From JAJVHZ01 sp041395385 (GTDB lineage Bacteria; Pseudomonadota; Gammaproteobacteria; JAJPIJ01): a stretch of DNA of 64,000 bases. This document shows positions 37,051-45,594 of this stretch, piece by piece. Location of the stretch: assembly GCA_041395385.1 (NCBI GenBank), contig JAWLAN010000023.1, forward strand, positions 18,495 to 82,494. The letters run 5' to 3'. Position 1 is the stretch's first letter, and the number at the start of each line of letters is the position of its first letter. Both the position numbers and the translations under genes were made by a program. Under the pieces are notes generated by a model. It searched no databases. It was given only the letters and a program-made list of their open reading frames with translations, and had not been told where the DNA came from.

Positions 37051-38242
37051 TCAAGCATGCGGCGGCCGGCCGTTTTCAGCCGGCCGGCAGCCGATCAGGC
37101 GGTCGCGGCCGGCGCGTTTGGCCTCGTACATGCGCCGGTCGGCCAGCTCTACCAGTTTCGCGGCGCCCGCCTGCCCGTCGGCGAGGCGTTCCGCCACGCC
37201 GATGCTGGCCGTCTGCGGCTGCCCGTCCGGACGCATGCCGAAACCCCGCGCGCGCAACCGCTCCAGTCCGACCATGGCCTGCGTGCAGTCGGTGTTCGGC
37301 ATGAGCACCATGAACTCCTCCCCCCCCCCAGCGCAGCAGCGCATCGGTGGTGCGCAGGCTGCCGGCGACGCTGGCCGCCGCCGCCGCGAGCACGCGATCG
37401 CCGGCATCGTGCCCGTGCCGGTCGTTGACGTCCTTGAATCGGTCCAGGTCGATGAAGGCGACGGCGAAGGGCTTGTCGTCGCGCTGCGCGATCGTCATCT
37501 CCAGCGCGAGCAGCTCCTCGCCGCTGGCGCGCGAGAAGGCGCCGGTCAGCGGATCACGGATCGACTGGCGCAGCAGCGCGATGAGCAGGGCGAGCTGGCT
37601 GCCCGCTGCCAGTGCGCCCGCGGCCGCCACGAGCAGCAGGAACCAGAGCGCACCCAGCACCGCGTAGAGCTCGCCCGGCGCGAGCACCGCCCAGACGACC
37701 CAGCCACGGGCGACAAAGACGGGCAGCGACAGCGCCAGCGATTCCGTCACGGTCAGCGGGAACAGCCCCATGCCCGCCACGACCAGCAAGGGGAAGAACG
37801 TGTGCGTGGCCACCACCGCCTCGGCCATCCCAGCCCCGCTGCCGGCGCCCAGGATCTGCATGGTCCACACGTAGAATATGGCAGGCACGGCGAACAGGGC
37901 GAAGAGGGCGAGGGCTACGACGCCGCGGTGCCGGGCGCCGGCGCGCAGCGCCCAGAGCATCGCGAGGAAGGGGACGATGACCACCAGCCGCGCGGTGCCC
38001 ACGGCCACCCACAGGCTGTGCGGCAGGGTGAGGTATTCCACGAGCATCCACGCCGGCGTCAGCGCGAGGAACAACCCGGCCAGCAGCCGCGCGCGGGCGG
38101 CCACCATGCCCGCGCGCCGGGCGCGCAGCAGGGGATTGTGGTGGCGGGCGCTGAGGAGCCAGAGCTGTTCCTGTCGCGTGAGGCTGGCTCGCGGCAGGCT
38201 GGGCAGGTCGCTGCCGAAGATGCGGACGATGGTCTCGAACAT
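37051..38242 (-). pseudogene. membrane diguanylate cyclase interrupted at a ten-G tract
   Basis: The frame from ATG 38242 encodes about five membrane helices (residues about 45-220) and a GGDEF domain (SIRDPLTGAFSRASGEELL, AFIDLDRFKDVNDRHGHDAGD). At LLRWGGG it meets a run of ten G on the minus strand (37320-37329) and continues out of frame. In the neighbouring frame the protein resumes as GGEEFMVLMPNTD through ADRRMYEAKRAGRDRLIGC to a stop at 37051. With nine G the whole would be a normal cyclase of about 396 residues with RWGGEEF. It is annotated as disrupted, but it may be phase-variable or a sequencing error. Confidence 0.8.
37320..37329 (-). repeat. homopolymer G(10) tract in the GGEEF codons
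   Basis: Ten consecutive C on the plus strand (G on the coding strand) lie exactly in the codons for the Gly-Gly of GGEEF. Nine G keep the frame; ten put it out of frame. No homopolymer of comparable length was noticed in any other coding sequence of the window. Confidence 0.9.
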
Positions 38243-38382
38243 GGCGAATCGTTGGCGATCCCGGGGGCCGACAGCGGCGCCTGCAGGTTACCCCAGGGCA
38301 GCTGCGGCCGGATGATCCCGAGCAAGGAAACGCCGGGCGGATGGCCCGCCCCGCCTGCCGGGTCAGCCCGGCGCCGCGCGGA

Positions 38383-38775
38383 TCAGGAGGCGGCGAAGTG
38401 CCGCCACAGGCGGCTCGCCTCGATCACCATCGCCGCCAGCCAGGCGAGGATGGCGACTCCCACCGCGCCGGCGGCGATGTCCTTGACGATGCGGATCTTC
38501 TCGCTGTGGCGCGGTTCGACGAAATCGCACAGTGCCTCGATGGCGGTGTTCATCATCTCCGCGCTCAGCACCATGGCGGTGGCCACCGCGATGACCAGGA
38601 AGTCCACCCACTCCCGCAGCGCGAAGGCGGCGCCGAGCACCACGGTTGAAACGATGAGCTTGTAGGCGACGCTGATATCGTGGAGCACGGCGTACCGCAG
38701 GCCGGAGAGCACGGTGCGCACCTTGCGCAGCGGGTGATATCCCGGCTCGCCGGTGCCCAGGAACTTGTTACGCAT
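38383..38775 (-). CDS. dgkA: diacylglycerol kinase DgkA
   Basis: This is a 130-residue small integral-membrane kinase that phosphorylates diacylglycerol to phosphatidic acid. It has three membrane helices and the catalytic motif ALSAEMMNTAIEALCD-like segment (here VLSAEMMNTAIEALCDFVE). The N-terminus HPLRKVRTVLSGLRYAV is the amphipathic start. It overlaps the PAP2 gene by 8 bases, so the two lipid-phosphate enzymes are coupled. Confidence 0.94.
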   Translation of the reverse strand: MRNKFLGTGEPGYHPLRKVRTVLSGLRYAVLHDISVAYKLIVSTVVLGAAFALREWVDFLVIAVATAMVLSAEMMNTAIEALCDFVEPRHSEKIRIVKDIAAGAVGVAILAWLAAMVIEASRLWRHFAAS

Positions 38776-39439
38776 CCGCAGCAGCCCTGGCCCGCGGGGA
38801 CAGAATGCGACCGGACGCGAAAACCCACGCGATGCCGATCAGCAATCCCGCCGCCACGTCGCTCGGGTAGTGCACCTGCAGGTACATGCGGGAGGTGCAC
38901 ACTGCGAGCACGACCACGGTCGCAACCGCGATGAGCGGCGCCCGCAGCCCGTGCGGCCCGCGCGCTTGGCCTCTCAGGCCCAGGACCAGCCAGAAGGCCG
39001 CGCTCTGGGCGGCGTGGGCACTGGGAAAGGAGAGGTCCCCGGGCAGCACGATCAACGCCTCGTGCAAGGCGGGACGCGGCCGCGCGACTGCCGCCTTCAT
39101 GACGTGGACACTCAGGGCGGCGCCGATGAGCGCGAGTGGCGCGAGAAAGCGGCCCGCGCGATCCGCCCTGTGGCCGAGGGCCCACAGGATGGCAAGCGGC
39201 AGCAGGACGTATGTCGATCCGAGCCAGCTGGCGGCGATCATCGGGCGATCCAGCCACTCGCGTCGATGCAGATATAGCCAATCGAGGATGTGCGCATCCA
39301 GCGACGCGGCGTCGCAGCCAGGGCCGTGGCACACCCACCCGCGACCAATTACCCACACCATGGCAGCGATGGCGGCGAGGACCACAACAGGCGGCAGGAT
39401 GCGTCTGAGGAATCGCTGCTGATTATTCGATGGCGACAT
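38768..39439 (-). CDS. PAP2-family phosphatase
   Basis: This is a 223-residue membrane phosphatase with about five or six helices and the three PAP2 motifs: KAAVARPRP, PSAHAAQS and SRMYLQVHYPSDVAAG. Such enzymes dephosphorylate undecaprenyl pyrophosphate, phosphatidylglycerol phosphate or phosphatidate; the substrate cannot be told here. It overlaps soxZ by 17 bases and dgkA by 8, so all three are in one transcript. Confidence 0.9.
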   Translation of the reverse strand: MSPSNNQQRFLRRILPPVVVLAAIAAMVWVIGRGWVCHGPGCDAASLDAHILDWLYLHRREWLDRPMIAASWLGSTYVLLPLAILWALGHRADRAGRFLAPLALIGAALSVHVMKAAVARPRPALHEALIVLPGDLSFPSAHAAQSAAFWLVLGLRGQARGPHGLRAPLIAVATVVVLAVCTSRMYLQVHYPSDVAAGLLIGIAWVFASGRILSPRARAAADA

Positions 39440-39746
39440 GCGTGACGTCGGTGGCGCCGCGGTTGTCGACCCAGCGCAGCGTCAGCACGTCGCCGGCACG
39501 CGCGCCCCGGAACCGGAAGGACAGCAGCGGATTGCGCGCGATGCCCGTGCCCCAGGCGCATGACATCACCACCCGGCCGTTGTGCTCGCAGACCACCTCG
39601 GTGATGTGGTGCGCGGGGATGAGGGCGCCGGTCTGCTTGTCCTTGCGGCTGCCGGTCTCCATGACGTGCCGCATCATCGCGCGCACGCTGCAGACGCCAT
39701 CGGCGATGCTCGTGCGCACCTTGGTGGTGGAGGGCGTGTCGGCCAT
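39423..39746 (-). CDS. soxZ: thiosulfate-oxidation carrier subunit SoxZ
   Basis: This is a 107-residue SoxZ-fold protein. It has the typical MRHVMETGSRKDKQTGALIPAHHI segment, an immunoglobulin-like beta pattern and the closing HVAIE. SoxZ pairs with SoxY in the periplasm as the carrier to which sulfur intermediates are bound; it has no signal peptide and is exported with SoxY. It starts 6 bases after soxY. No soxA, B, C, D or X lies in the window. Confidence 0.92.
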   Translation of the reverse strand: MADTPSTTKVRTSIADGVCSVRAMMRHVMETGSRKDKQTGALIPAHHITEVVCEHNGRVVMSCAWGTGIARNPLLSFRFRGARAGDVLTLRWVDNRGATDVTHVAIE

Positions 39747-39752
39747 GACGTC

Positions 39753-40235
39753 TCAGCTGCAGCCGCCGATCAGCACGTCCACGTGGCGCCGGGCGGAGTA
39801 GAGGCGTTCGGGGGTCTGCACGACGACGATGACGTGCTCGGATTCCGCGAGCTTGATGCGCGTGGCCAGCGTGTCGGTGAGCGCGGCCTCGCCGAAATCG
39901 AAGCGGGCGATGAGCGGCACCGGGTTCTTCTCCGTCACCACGACGATCGACCGCACCGGCTCCAGATCGGTCTCGACGGTGAGCGGCACCACCGCGCCGT
40001 CCTCGGCGACGTCCGGCAGGGTGATGCGGATGCGATCGCTCGGTTCGATCGCGGCGGCGCCGAACAGTTCGCGCAGCGCGTCCTCGGCGGCCCTGGCCGC
40101 GAACGCCGCCTGCGGCCATGCCGCGTGGACCGGGCGCGAGAACAGCCAGCTGGCGACGGGCAGCGCGGCCGCGCCGCCAACGGACGCGGCGAGCAGGCGG
40201 CGCCGCGAGCGGTTGACAGGAGGGCTCTTGGTCAT
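39753..40235 (-). CDS. soxY: thiosulfate-oxidation carrier subunit SoxY (Tat-exported)
   Basis: This is a 160-residue protein. The N-terminus RSRRRLLAASVGGAAALPVA is a twin-arginine signal, cleaved near VHAA. The mature part is the SoxY beta-sandwich. It ends VLIGGCS: the carrier Cys of the normal GGCG(G) tail is present, but the following Gly is Ser and the tail stops there. The gene follows the M48 peptidase by 19 bases. Confidence 0.9.
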   Translation of the reverse strand: MTKSPPVNRSRRRLLAASVGGAAALPVASWLFSRPVHAAWPQAAFAARAAEDALRELFGAAAIEPSDRIRITLPDVAEDGAVVPLTVETDLEPVRSIVVVTEKNPVPLIARFDFGEAALTDTLATRIKLAESEHVIVVVQTPERLYSARRHVDVLIGGCS

Positions 40236-40254
40236 GGCGATCGATGCCCGCGGA

Positions 40255-41724
40255 TCAGAATTTGTCCTTGTCCTTCTTCTCTTCGTCGAATTCCTTCTGG
40301 AACTGATCGAGCCGCGCCTGCACCCGCTCGCCCTGATAATAGGTGATGCCGGGCGCGTCCTTGGCGACCTTCAGCTGCTCGATGGCCAGCCCCAGCTCGC
40401 CGCTGCCGTAGTAGTACTCGGCCTGCGCGATATGCGACTCGATCTTCGACCCGGTCATGCCCTCGGCCTCCGCCAGCAGCCGGTAGGTGCGCGGCTCCGA
40501 GCCGTACAGCGTCATGTAGTCGCGCAGCACGGTGCGCGCGGTCTTCCCGTCACGGGCAGCGAGCAATGCTTCCACCTTGCCGAGCACGGCCGGCCGGTAA
40601 TCCGGGTAGTCGTGCAGTATCCCGTCATAGATGGCGAGCGCGGACTTGTAGGCGTGCTGTGCGGCCTGCAACCGCGCCGAAGCCAGCCGGAAGTGCACGT
40701 TCTCCGGTTCCGCCTCGAGCAGCCGGTCGATCTGCAGGCGGGCCTTGCCGTAATCGCCCGCGGCCGTCAGCGCCAGCGCGTAACCATAGCGGGCGACCAG
40801 CTCGTTCTTGAACTGGCCCGCCCGCAACGATTCGGCATAGTAATTGACCGCGTCGCGCGGCTCCTTGGTGTCGACCACGATCACCTTGGCGCGCATGAGG
40901 TAGAAATCCGCGTTCTCCTCGTAGCGGCTCGGCTTCATCGCATCGGCGCGCTCGCGCGATTCGGCGATGCGGTTGGTGGTGACCGGGTGAGTGCGCAGGA
41001 ACTCCGGCACGCTCGCCGGGTCGTTGTAGCGGTTCGCGGTCTGCATGCGCTCGAAGAAATCCGGCATGCCCTGGGGGTTGAAGCCCGAGCGCGCCATGAC
41101 CTGGATACCGATGCGGTCGGCCTCCTGCTCGTTGGCGCGGGTGAAGTTCAGCGCGTACTGCTGCTGGCCCGCCGCCACGGCGGCCATGGCGGCCTGGCCG
41201 GCCTGCGGCGAGACCACGCCGAGGAGTATGGCGCCGAGCATGCCGACGGCGGAGGGGATGCTGAGCCGGCTCGCCGCCTCGAACATGCGCGCGGCGTGGC
41301 GCTGGGTGACGTGCGAGATTTCGTGCGCCAGGACGCCGGCCAGCTCGCTCTCGGATTGCGTCTCCCGTATCAATCCGGTGTGCACGCCGATGAAGCCGCC
41401 CGGCACCGCGAAGGCGTTCAGCACCGGGCTGTGCACGAGGAAGAAATCGAAGGGATTTGCCTGCGCGTCGGCATTGCTGGCCAGCCGCGAGCCCAGCCCC
41501 TGCAGGTAGATCTCCAGCTCCGGGTCCTCGAGGATCACGCCCTTGCTGCGCAGGTCGCGCACGAAGGCGCGTCCGATCTTGTATTCCTGGTCCGGCGAGA
41601 TGAACGCGCCCGCGGAGTCGCCGAAGTCCGGCAGGTCGTCCAGGGAATGGGCGGCGCCGGCGATAATCGCCAGGGAAATCGGCAGGATGCTGAGCAGGCG
41701 ACGCACGGGGGATCGACGGGACAT
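40255..41724 (-). CDS. periplasmic M48 metalloprotease with TPR repeats (BepA-like)
   Basis: This is a 489-residue protein starting at ATG 41724, followed by a signal peptide (cleaved near GAAHS). The zinc protease motif HEISH is present with the downstream Glu in ANEQEADRIG. The C-terminal half (residues about 290-470) is a run of TPR-like helices. Length, order and a helical lid match BepA/YfgC, which helps assemble LptD and degrades stalled outer-membrane proteins. It is first in a minus-strand operon with soxYZ, PAP2 and dgkA, an unusual set of neighbours. Confidence 0.9.
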   Translation of the reverse strand: MSRRSPVRRLLSILPISLAIIAGAAHSLDDLPDFGDSAGAFISPDQEYKIGRAFVRDLRSKGVILEDPELEIYLQGLGSRLASNADAQANPFDFFLVHSPVLNAFAVPGGFIGVHTGLIRETQSESELAGVLAHEISHVTQRHAARMFEAASRLSIPSAVGMLGAILLGVVSPQAGQAAMAAVAAGQQQYALNFTRANEQEADRIGIQVMARSGFNPQGMPDFFERMQTANRYNDPASVPEFLRTHPVTTNRIAESRERADAMKPSRYEENADFYLMRAKVIVVDTKEPRDAVNYYAESLRAGQFKNELVARYGYALALTAAGDYGKARLQIDRLLEAEPENVHFRLASARLQAAQHAYKSALAIYDGILHDYPDYRPAVLGKVEALLAARDGKTARTVLRDYMTLYGSEPRTYRLLAEAEGMTGSKIESHIAQAEYYYGSGELGLAIEQLKVAKDAPGITYYQGERVQARLDQFQKEFDEEKKDKDKF

Positions 41725-41898
41725 GAAAGGTATTTGGGTGGACCGGCCGGGGACGGGGGAGTTCCAATCGAGCGTGATGGGGTCGTGCCGATGGTGCCTG
41801 CTCGCTTCTCGCCGGCCGGTTCGCCGGGCTAACATCACCGCCCTGTGTCAGTTGCCGTTCAAGACGACCACCACCGATACGGAGCATTATAGATCACC

Positions 41899-43176
41899 AT
41901 GGCCAAGCTCAGCGGAGTACGAAACGCCTTTTATGCCCAGTCCGGAGGCGTCACCGCCGTCATCAACGCCAGCGCCGCCGGCGTCATCGAGACCGCACGC
42001 AAGCACCGGAACCGGATAGGCAAGGTCTACGCCGGGCGCGACGGCATCATCGGCGCGCTCACCGAGGATCTGATCGACACCGGCAAGGAGTCCAAGGCGG
42101 CGCTGAAGGCCCTGCACTACACGCCCTCCGGCGCCTTCGGCTCCTGCCGCTACAAGTTGAAGGGCCTGGACCAGAACCGCGCCGAGTACGAGCGGCTGAT
42201 CGAGGTCTTCAAGGCCCACGACATCGGCTATTTCTTCTACAACGGCGGTGGGGACTCGGCGGACACCTGCCTGAAGGTCTCGCAGCTCTCCGAGACCATG
42301 GGCTATCCCGTCACCTGCGTGCACGTGCCGAAGACGGTCGACAACGACCTGCCGATCACGGACTGCTGCCCGGGCTTCGGGTCGGTGGCCAAGTACGTGG
42401 CCGTGTCCACGCGCGAGGCCTCCCTCGACGTGGCCAGCATGTGCAAGACCTCCACCAAGGTGTTCGTGCTGGAGGTCATGGGCCGCCACGCCGGGTGGAT
42501 CGCAGCGGCCGGGGGGCTGGCCTCCGACAAGGATCTCGAGCTGCCGATCGTCATTCTCTTCCCCGAGATCCCCTTCGACCAGGAGCGCTTCCTGGCCAGG
42601 GTCGAGGCCAACGTCGCCCGCTACGGCTACTGCTCGGTGGTCGTCTCCGAGGGGGTGCGCGGGCCGGACGGCAAGTTCCTCTCCGACCAGGGCCTGCGCG
42701 ATGCCTTCGGCCACGCGCAGCTCGGCGGCGTGGCGCCGGTCATCGCCAGCCTGGTGCGCGAGAAGCTGAAGCTGAAATACCACTGGGCGGTGGCCGATTA
42801 CCTGCAACGCGCCGCCCGCCACATCGCCTCGAAGACCGACGTCAGCCAGGCCTATGCGCTGGGCAAGGCCGCGGTGGAGCTGGCCGTGAAGGGCCGCAAC
42901 TCGGTGATGCCGACCATCGTGCGCAGGTCTTCCAAACCGTACAAGTGGGCCGTCGGGGTGGCCGAGCTCAAGGACGTGGCCAACCGCGAAAAGATGATGC
43001 CGCGGGACTTCATCACCGAGGACGGGCTGGGCATCACCCGGAAATGCCGCAACTACCTCGCACCCCTCATCCAGGGGGAGGACTACCCGCCGTACAGGAA
43101 CGGCCTGCCGCAGTACGTGCGGCTGAAGAACGCGCCGGTGAAGAAAAAGCTCAAGACCGGTTTTGCTCTGAAGTGA
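41899..43176 (+). CDS. pfp: pyrophosphate-dependent 6-phosphofructokinase
   Basis: This is a 425-residue PFK-family enzyme that reversibly phosphorylates fructose 6-phosphate using PPi. The donor site reads GGGDS (116-120) and PKTVDND (144-150). Asp at the second-to-last position of the first motif, and Lys in the second in place of the ATP-type PGTIDND, mark a PPi user. It may also act on sedoheptulose 7-phosphate, as in methanotrophs. hppA follows 230 bases later in the same direction. TATAGA lies only 5 bases before the ATG, with no visible Shine-Dalgarno. Confidence 0.93.
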   Translation: MAKLSGVRNAFYAQSGGVTAVINASAAGVIETARKHRNRIGKVYAGRDGIIGALTEDLIDTGKESKAALKALHYTPSGAFGSCRYKLKGLDQNRAEYERLIEVFKAHDIGYFFYNGGGDSADTCLKVSQLSETMGYPVTCVHVPKTVDNDLPITDCCPGFGSVAKYVAVSTREASLDVASMCKTSTKVFVLEVMGRHAGWIAAAGGLASDKDLELPIVILFPEIPFDQERFLARVEANVARYGYCSVVVSEGVRGPDGKFLSDQGLRDAFGHAQLGGVAPVIASLVREKLKLKYHWAVADYLQRAARHIASKTDVSQAYALGKAAVELAVKGRNSVMPTIVRRSSKPYKWAVGVAELKDVANREKMMPRDFITEDGLGITRKCRNYLAPLIQGEDYPPYRNGLPQYVRLKNAPVKKKLKTGFALK

Positions 43177-43406
43177 TGCAGGGTAGAATCCCGGCCCATT
43201 CGGTCGGCGCGGGACCGTCGCTGCGGCGGCCCCGGGGCGGCGGATCCGTGGTCGGACCGTCTCGTCGGTAGGAAAGAACAGTCCTCGTGCAGCGGCTCTG
43301 GGCGGTAGCGGCCGGGCCGGGCGCGGCCTGTCGCCGGCGCACACGCTCTACGCCGCCCGCGATCGCGTCGTTACGAACAACATTCACACAAGGGGGATTT
43401 TTCTCA

Positions 43407-45446
43407 ATGTCTGGAGCACTCGTGTTTGCGCTGGCCTGCGGCGTGCTGGCAATCCTTTACGGGGCGTGGTCGGTGAAGTGGATCCTCTCCCAGGCGCAGG
43501 GCAACGAACGCATGCGCGAGATCGCCGCGGCCGTGCAGCAGGGCGCCTCGGCCTACCTCAACCGTCAATACACCACCATCGCGATTGCCGGCGTGGTGCT
43601 GTTCCTCCTCATCGGCTTCGTGCTGCACTGGCCGACCGCCATCGGCTTCCTCATCGGCGCGGTGCTCTCCGGGGCGGCCGGATACATCGGCATGAACATC
43701 TCGGTGCGTTCGAACCTGCGTACCGCCGAGGCGGCGAGACAGGGGCTGAACGCGGCGCTGCAGGTGGCCTTCCGCGGCGGCTCGATCACCGGTCTGCTGG
43801 TGGTGGGCCTGGGTCTGCTCGGTGTCGCCGGCTACTACGCCTACCTCGTGGGCGCGACGCCGGCCGGGCAGGAGGTCGACCTGCACCCGCTGGTCGGCCT
43901 GGCCTTCGGCTCCTCGCTCATCTCGATCTTCGCGCGACTGGGCGGCGGCATCTTCACCAAGGGCGCGGACGTCGGCGCCGATCTGGTCGGCAAGGTCGAG
44001 GCCGGGATCCCGGAGGACGACCCGCGCAACCCGGCGGTCATCGCCGACAACGTGGGCGACAACGTGGGCGACTGTGCGGGCATGGCCGCCGACCTGTTCG
44101 AGACCTATGCGGTGACGATCATCGCCACCATGCTGCTCGGCGGCCTGCTGCTGAAGGCCGACGGCGCGGTGTTGTATCCGCTGGTGATCGGCGGGGTCTC
44201 CATCATCGCCTCGGTGATCGGCTCCTTCTTCGTCAAGGCGCGCGAGGGCGGCAAGATCATGAACGCGCTGTATCGTGGGCTCATCGTCGCTGGCGTGCTG
44301 GCGGCGATCGCCTTCTATCCGGTCACGCAGAAGTTCATGGCCGGTGTCGGCGAGTTCGGCGTCAATGCCTACTACGGCTGCGCGCTCATCGGACTGGCGC
44401 TGACCGCGGCGATGGTCTGGATCACGGAATATTACACCGGCACCGAGTTCAAGCCGGTGCGCTACGTGGCGCAGGCCTCGACCACCGGGCACGCGACCAA
44501 CATCATTGCCGGACTCGCGGTCTCGATGAAATCGACGGCCTGGCCGGTGATCTTCGTGTGCATCGCGATCTGGGCCTCCTACACGCTGGCCGGCCTGTTC
44601 GGCATCGCGATCGCGGCGACCTCGATGCTGTCGATGGCGGGCATCATCGTGGCCCTGGACGCCTACGGTCCCATCACCGACAACGCCGGCGGCATCGCCG
44701 AGATGGCCGAGCTCGGTCCGGAGATCCGCAACATCACCGATCCGCTCGACGCCGTGGGCAACACCACCAAGGCGGTCACCAAGGGCTATGCGATCGGCTC
44801 GGCCGGCCTGGCAGCGCTGGTGCTGTTCGCGGACTTCACCCACAGCCTGGAGTCGGCGGGCAAGCTCGTGGACTTCAATCTGGACACGCCGGCGGTCATC
44901 ATCGGTCTGTTCGTCGGCGGCCTCATCCCCTACCTGTTCGGGGCGATGGCGATGGAGGCGGTAGGTCGCGCCGCGGGCTCGGTGGTGGTCGAGGTGCGCC
45001 GCCAGTTCCGCGAGATCAAGGGCATCATGGAGGGCACGGCCAAGCCGGAGTACGGCCGGGCAGTGGACCTGCTGACCAAGGCTGCGATCAAGGAGATGAT
45101 CATCCCGTCGTTGCTGCCGGTATTGACCCCAATCGTGCTCGCGCTCATCATCCGCGTGGCGATGGGCGAGCATGCCGCCCGCATGGCGGTCGGCGGACTG
45201 CTCATGGGCACCATCGTCACCGGCATCTTCGTCGCCATCTCCATGTGCACCGGCGGCGGCGCGTGGGACAACGCCAAGAAATACATCGAGGAGGGGAATT
45301 TCGGCGGCAAGGGTTCGGATGCCCACAAGGCCGCGGTGACGGGTGACACGGTCGGCGATCCGTACAAAGATACGGCAGGTCCGGCGGTGAACCCGCTCAT
45401 CAAGATCATCAACATCGTCGCGTTGCTGATCGTTCCGTTGCTGTAA
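43407..45446 (+). CDS. hppA: K+-independent H+-translocating pyrophosphatase
   Basis: This is a 679-residue membrane pyrophosphatase with about 16 helices. It couples PPi hydrolysis to proton export, or the reverse. The substrate site includes DVGADLVGKVEAGIPEDD and IADNVGDNVGDCAGMAADLFE. At GNTTKAVTKG the signature residues are Lys455 and Thr458, the pair that defines the K+-independent H+-pumping class (Ala at the Lys position in K+-dependent ones). The ATG at 43407 follows AGGGGG. It shares PPi with the upstream pfp and ends at a strong terminator. Confidence 0.97.
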   Translation: MSGALVFALACGVLAILYGAWSVKWILSQAQGNERMREIAAAVQQGASAYLNRQYTTIAIAGVVLFLLIGFVLHWPTAIGFLIGAVLSGAAGYIGMNISVRSNLRTAEAARQGLNAALQVAFRGGSITGLLVVGLGLLGVAGYYAYLVGATPAGQEVDLHPLVGLAFGSSLISIFARLGGGIFTKGADVGADLVGKVEAGIPEDDPRNPAVIADNVGDNVGDCAGMAADLFETYAVTIIATMLLGGLLLKADGAVLYPLVIGGVSIIASVIGSFFVKAREGGKIMNALYRGLIVAGVLAAIAFYPVTQKFMAGVGEFGVNAYYGCALIGLALTAAMVWITEYYTGTEFKPVRYVAQASTTGHATNIIAGLAVSMKSTAWPVIFVCIAIWASYTLAGLFGIAIAATSMLSMAGIIVALDAYGPITDNAGGIAEMAELGPEIRNITDPLDAVGNTTKAVTKGYAIGSAGLAALVLFADFTHSLESAGKLVDFNLDTPAVIIGLFVGGLIPYLFGAMAMEAVGRAAGSVVVEVRRQFREIKGIMEGTAKPEYGRAVDLLTKAAIKEMIIPSLLPVLTPIVLALIIRVAMGEHAARMAVGGLLMGTIVTGIFVAISMCTGGGAWDNAKKYIEEGNFGGKGSDAHKAAVTGDTVGDPYKDTAGPAVNPLIKIINIVALLIVPLL

Positions 45447-45545
45447 ATCTGACGTCGAAAAATCGGCCGTTGTCCGTCGTCACTACAACAACAAGCGGCG
45501 GAAATACAGCGGTTCGAACAACAAACACGACGTTCATGAGGAGTG

Positions 45546-45581
45546 GGGCAGACAGGGAAACCTGTCTGCCCTTTGTTTTTT
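45546..45581 (+). terminator. intrinsic terminator after hppA
   Basis: There is a perfect 11-bp stem, GGGCAGACAGG (45546-45556) with CCTGTCTGCCC (45561-45571), a GAAA tetraloop and the T-rich tail TTTGTTTTTT (45572-45581). It is the clearest terminator in the window. It ends the pfp-hppA transcript before the convergent SMP-30 gene. Confidence 0.95.
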
Positions 45582-45594
45582 CCGGAACGCGGCG

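Noticed and set aside
34886..38665. 1259-codon open frame antisense to the GGDEF-EAL and cyclase genes
   Set aside because: It covers several unrelated genes on the other strand and shows no recognisable domain.
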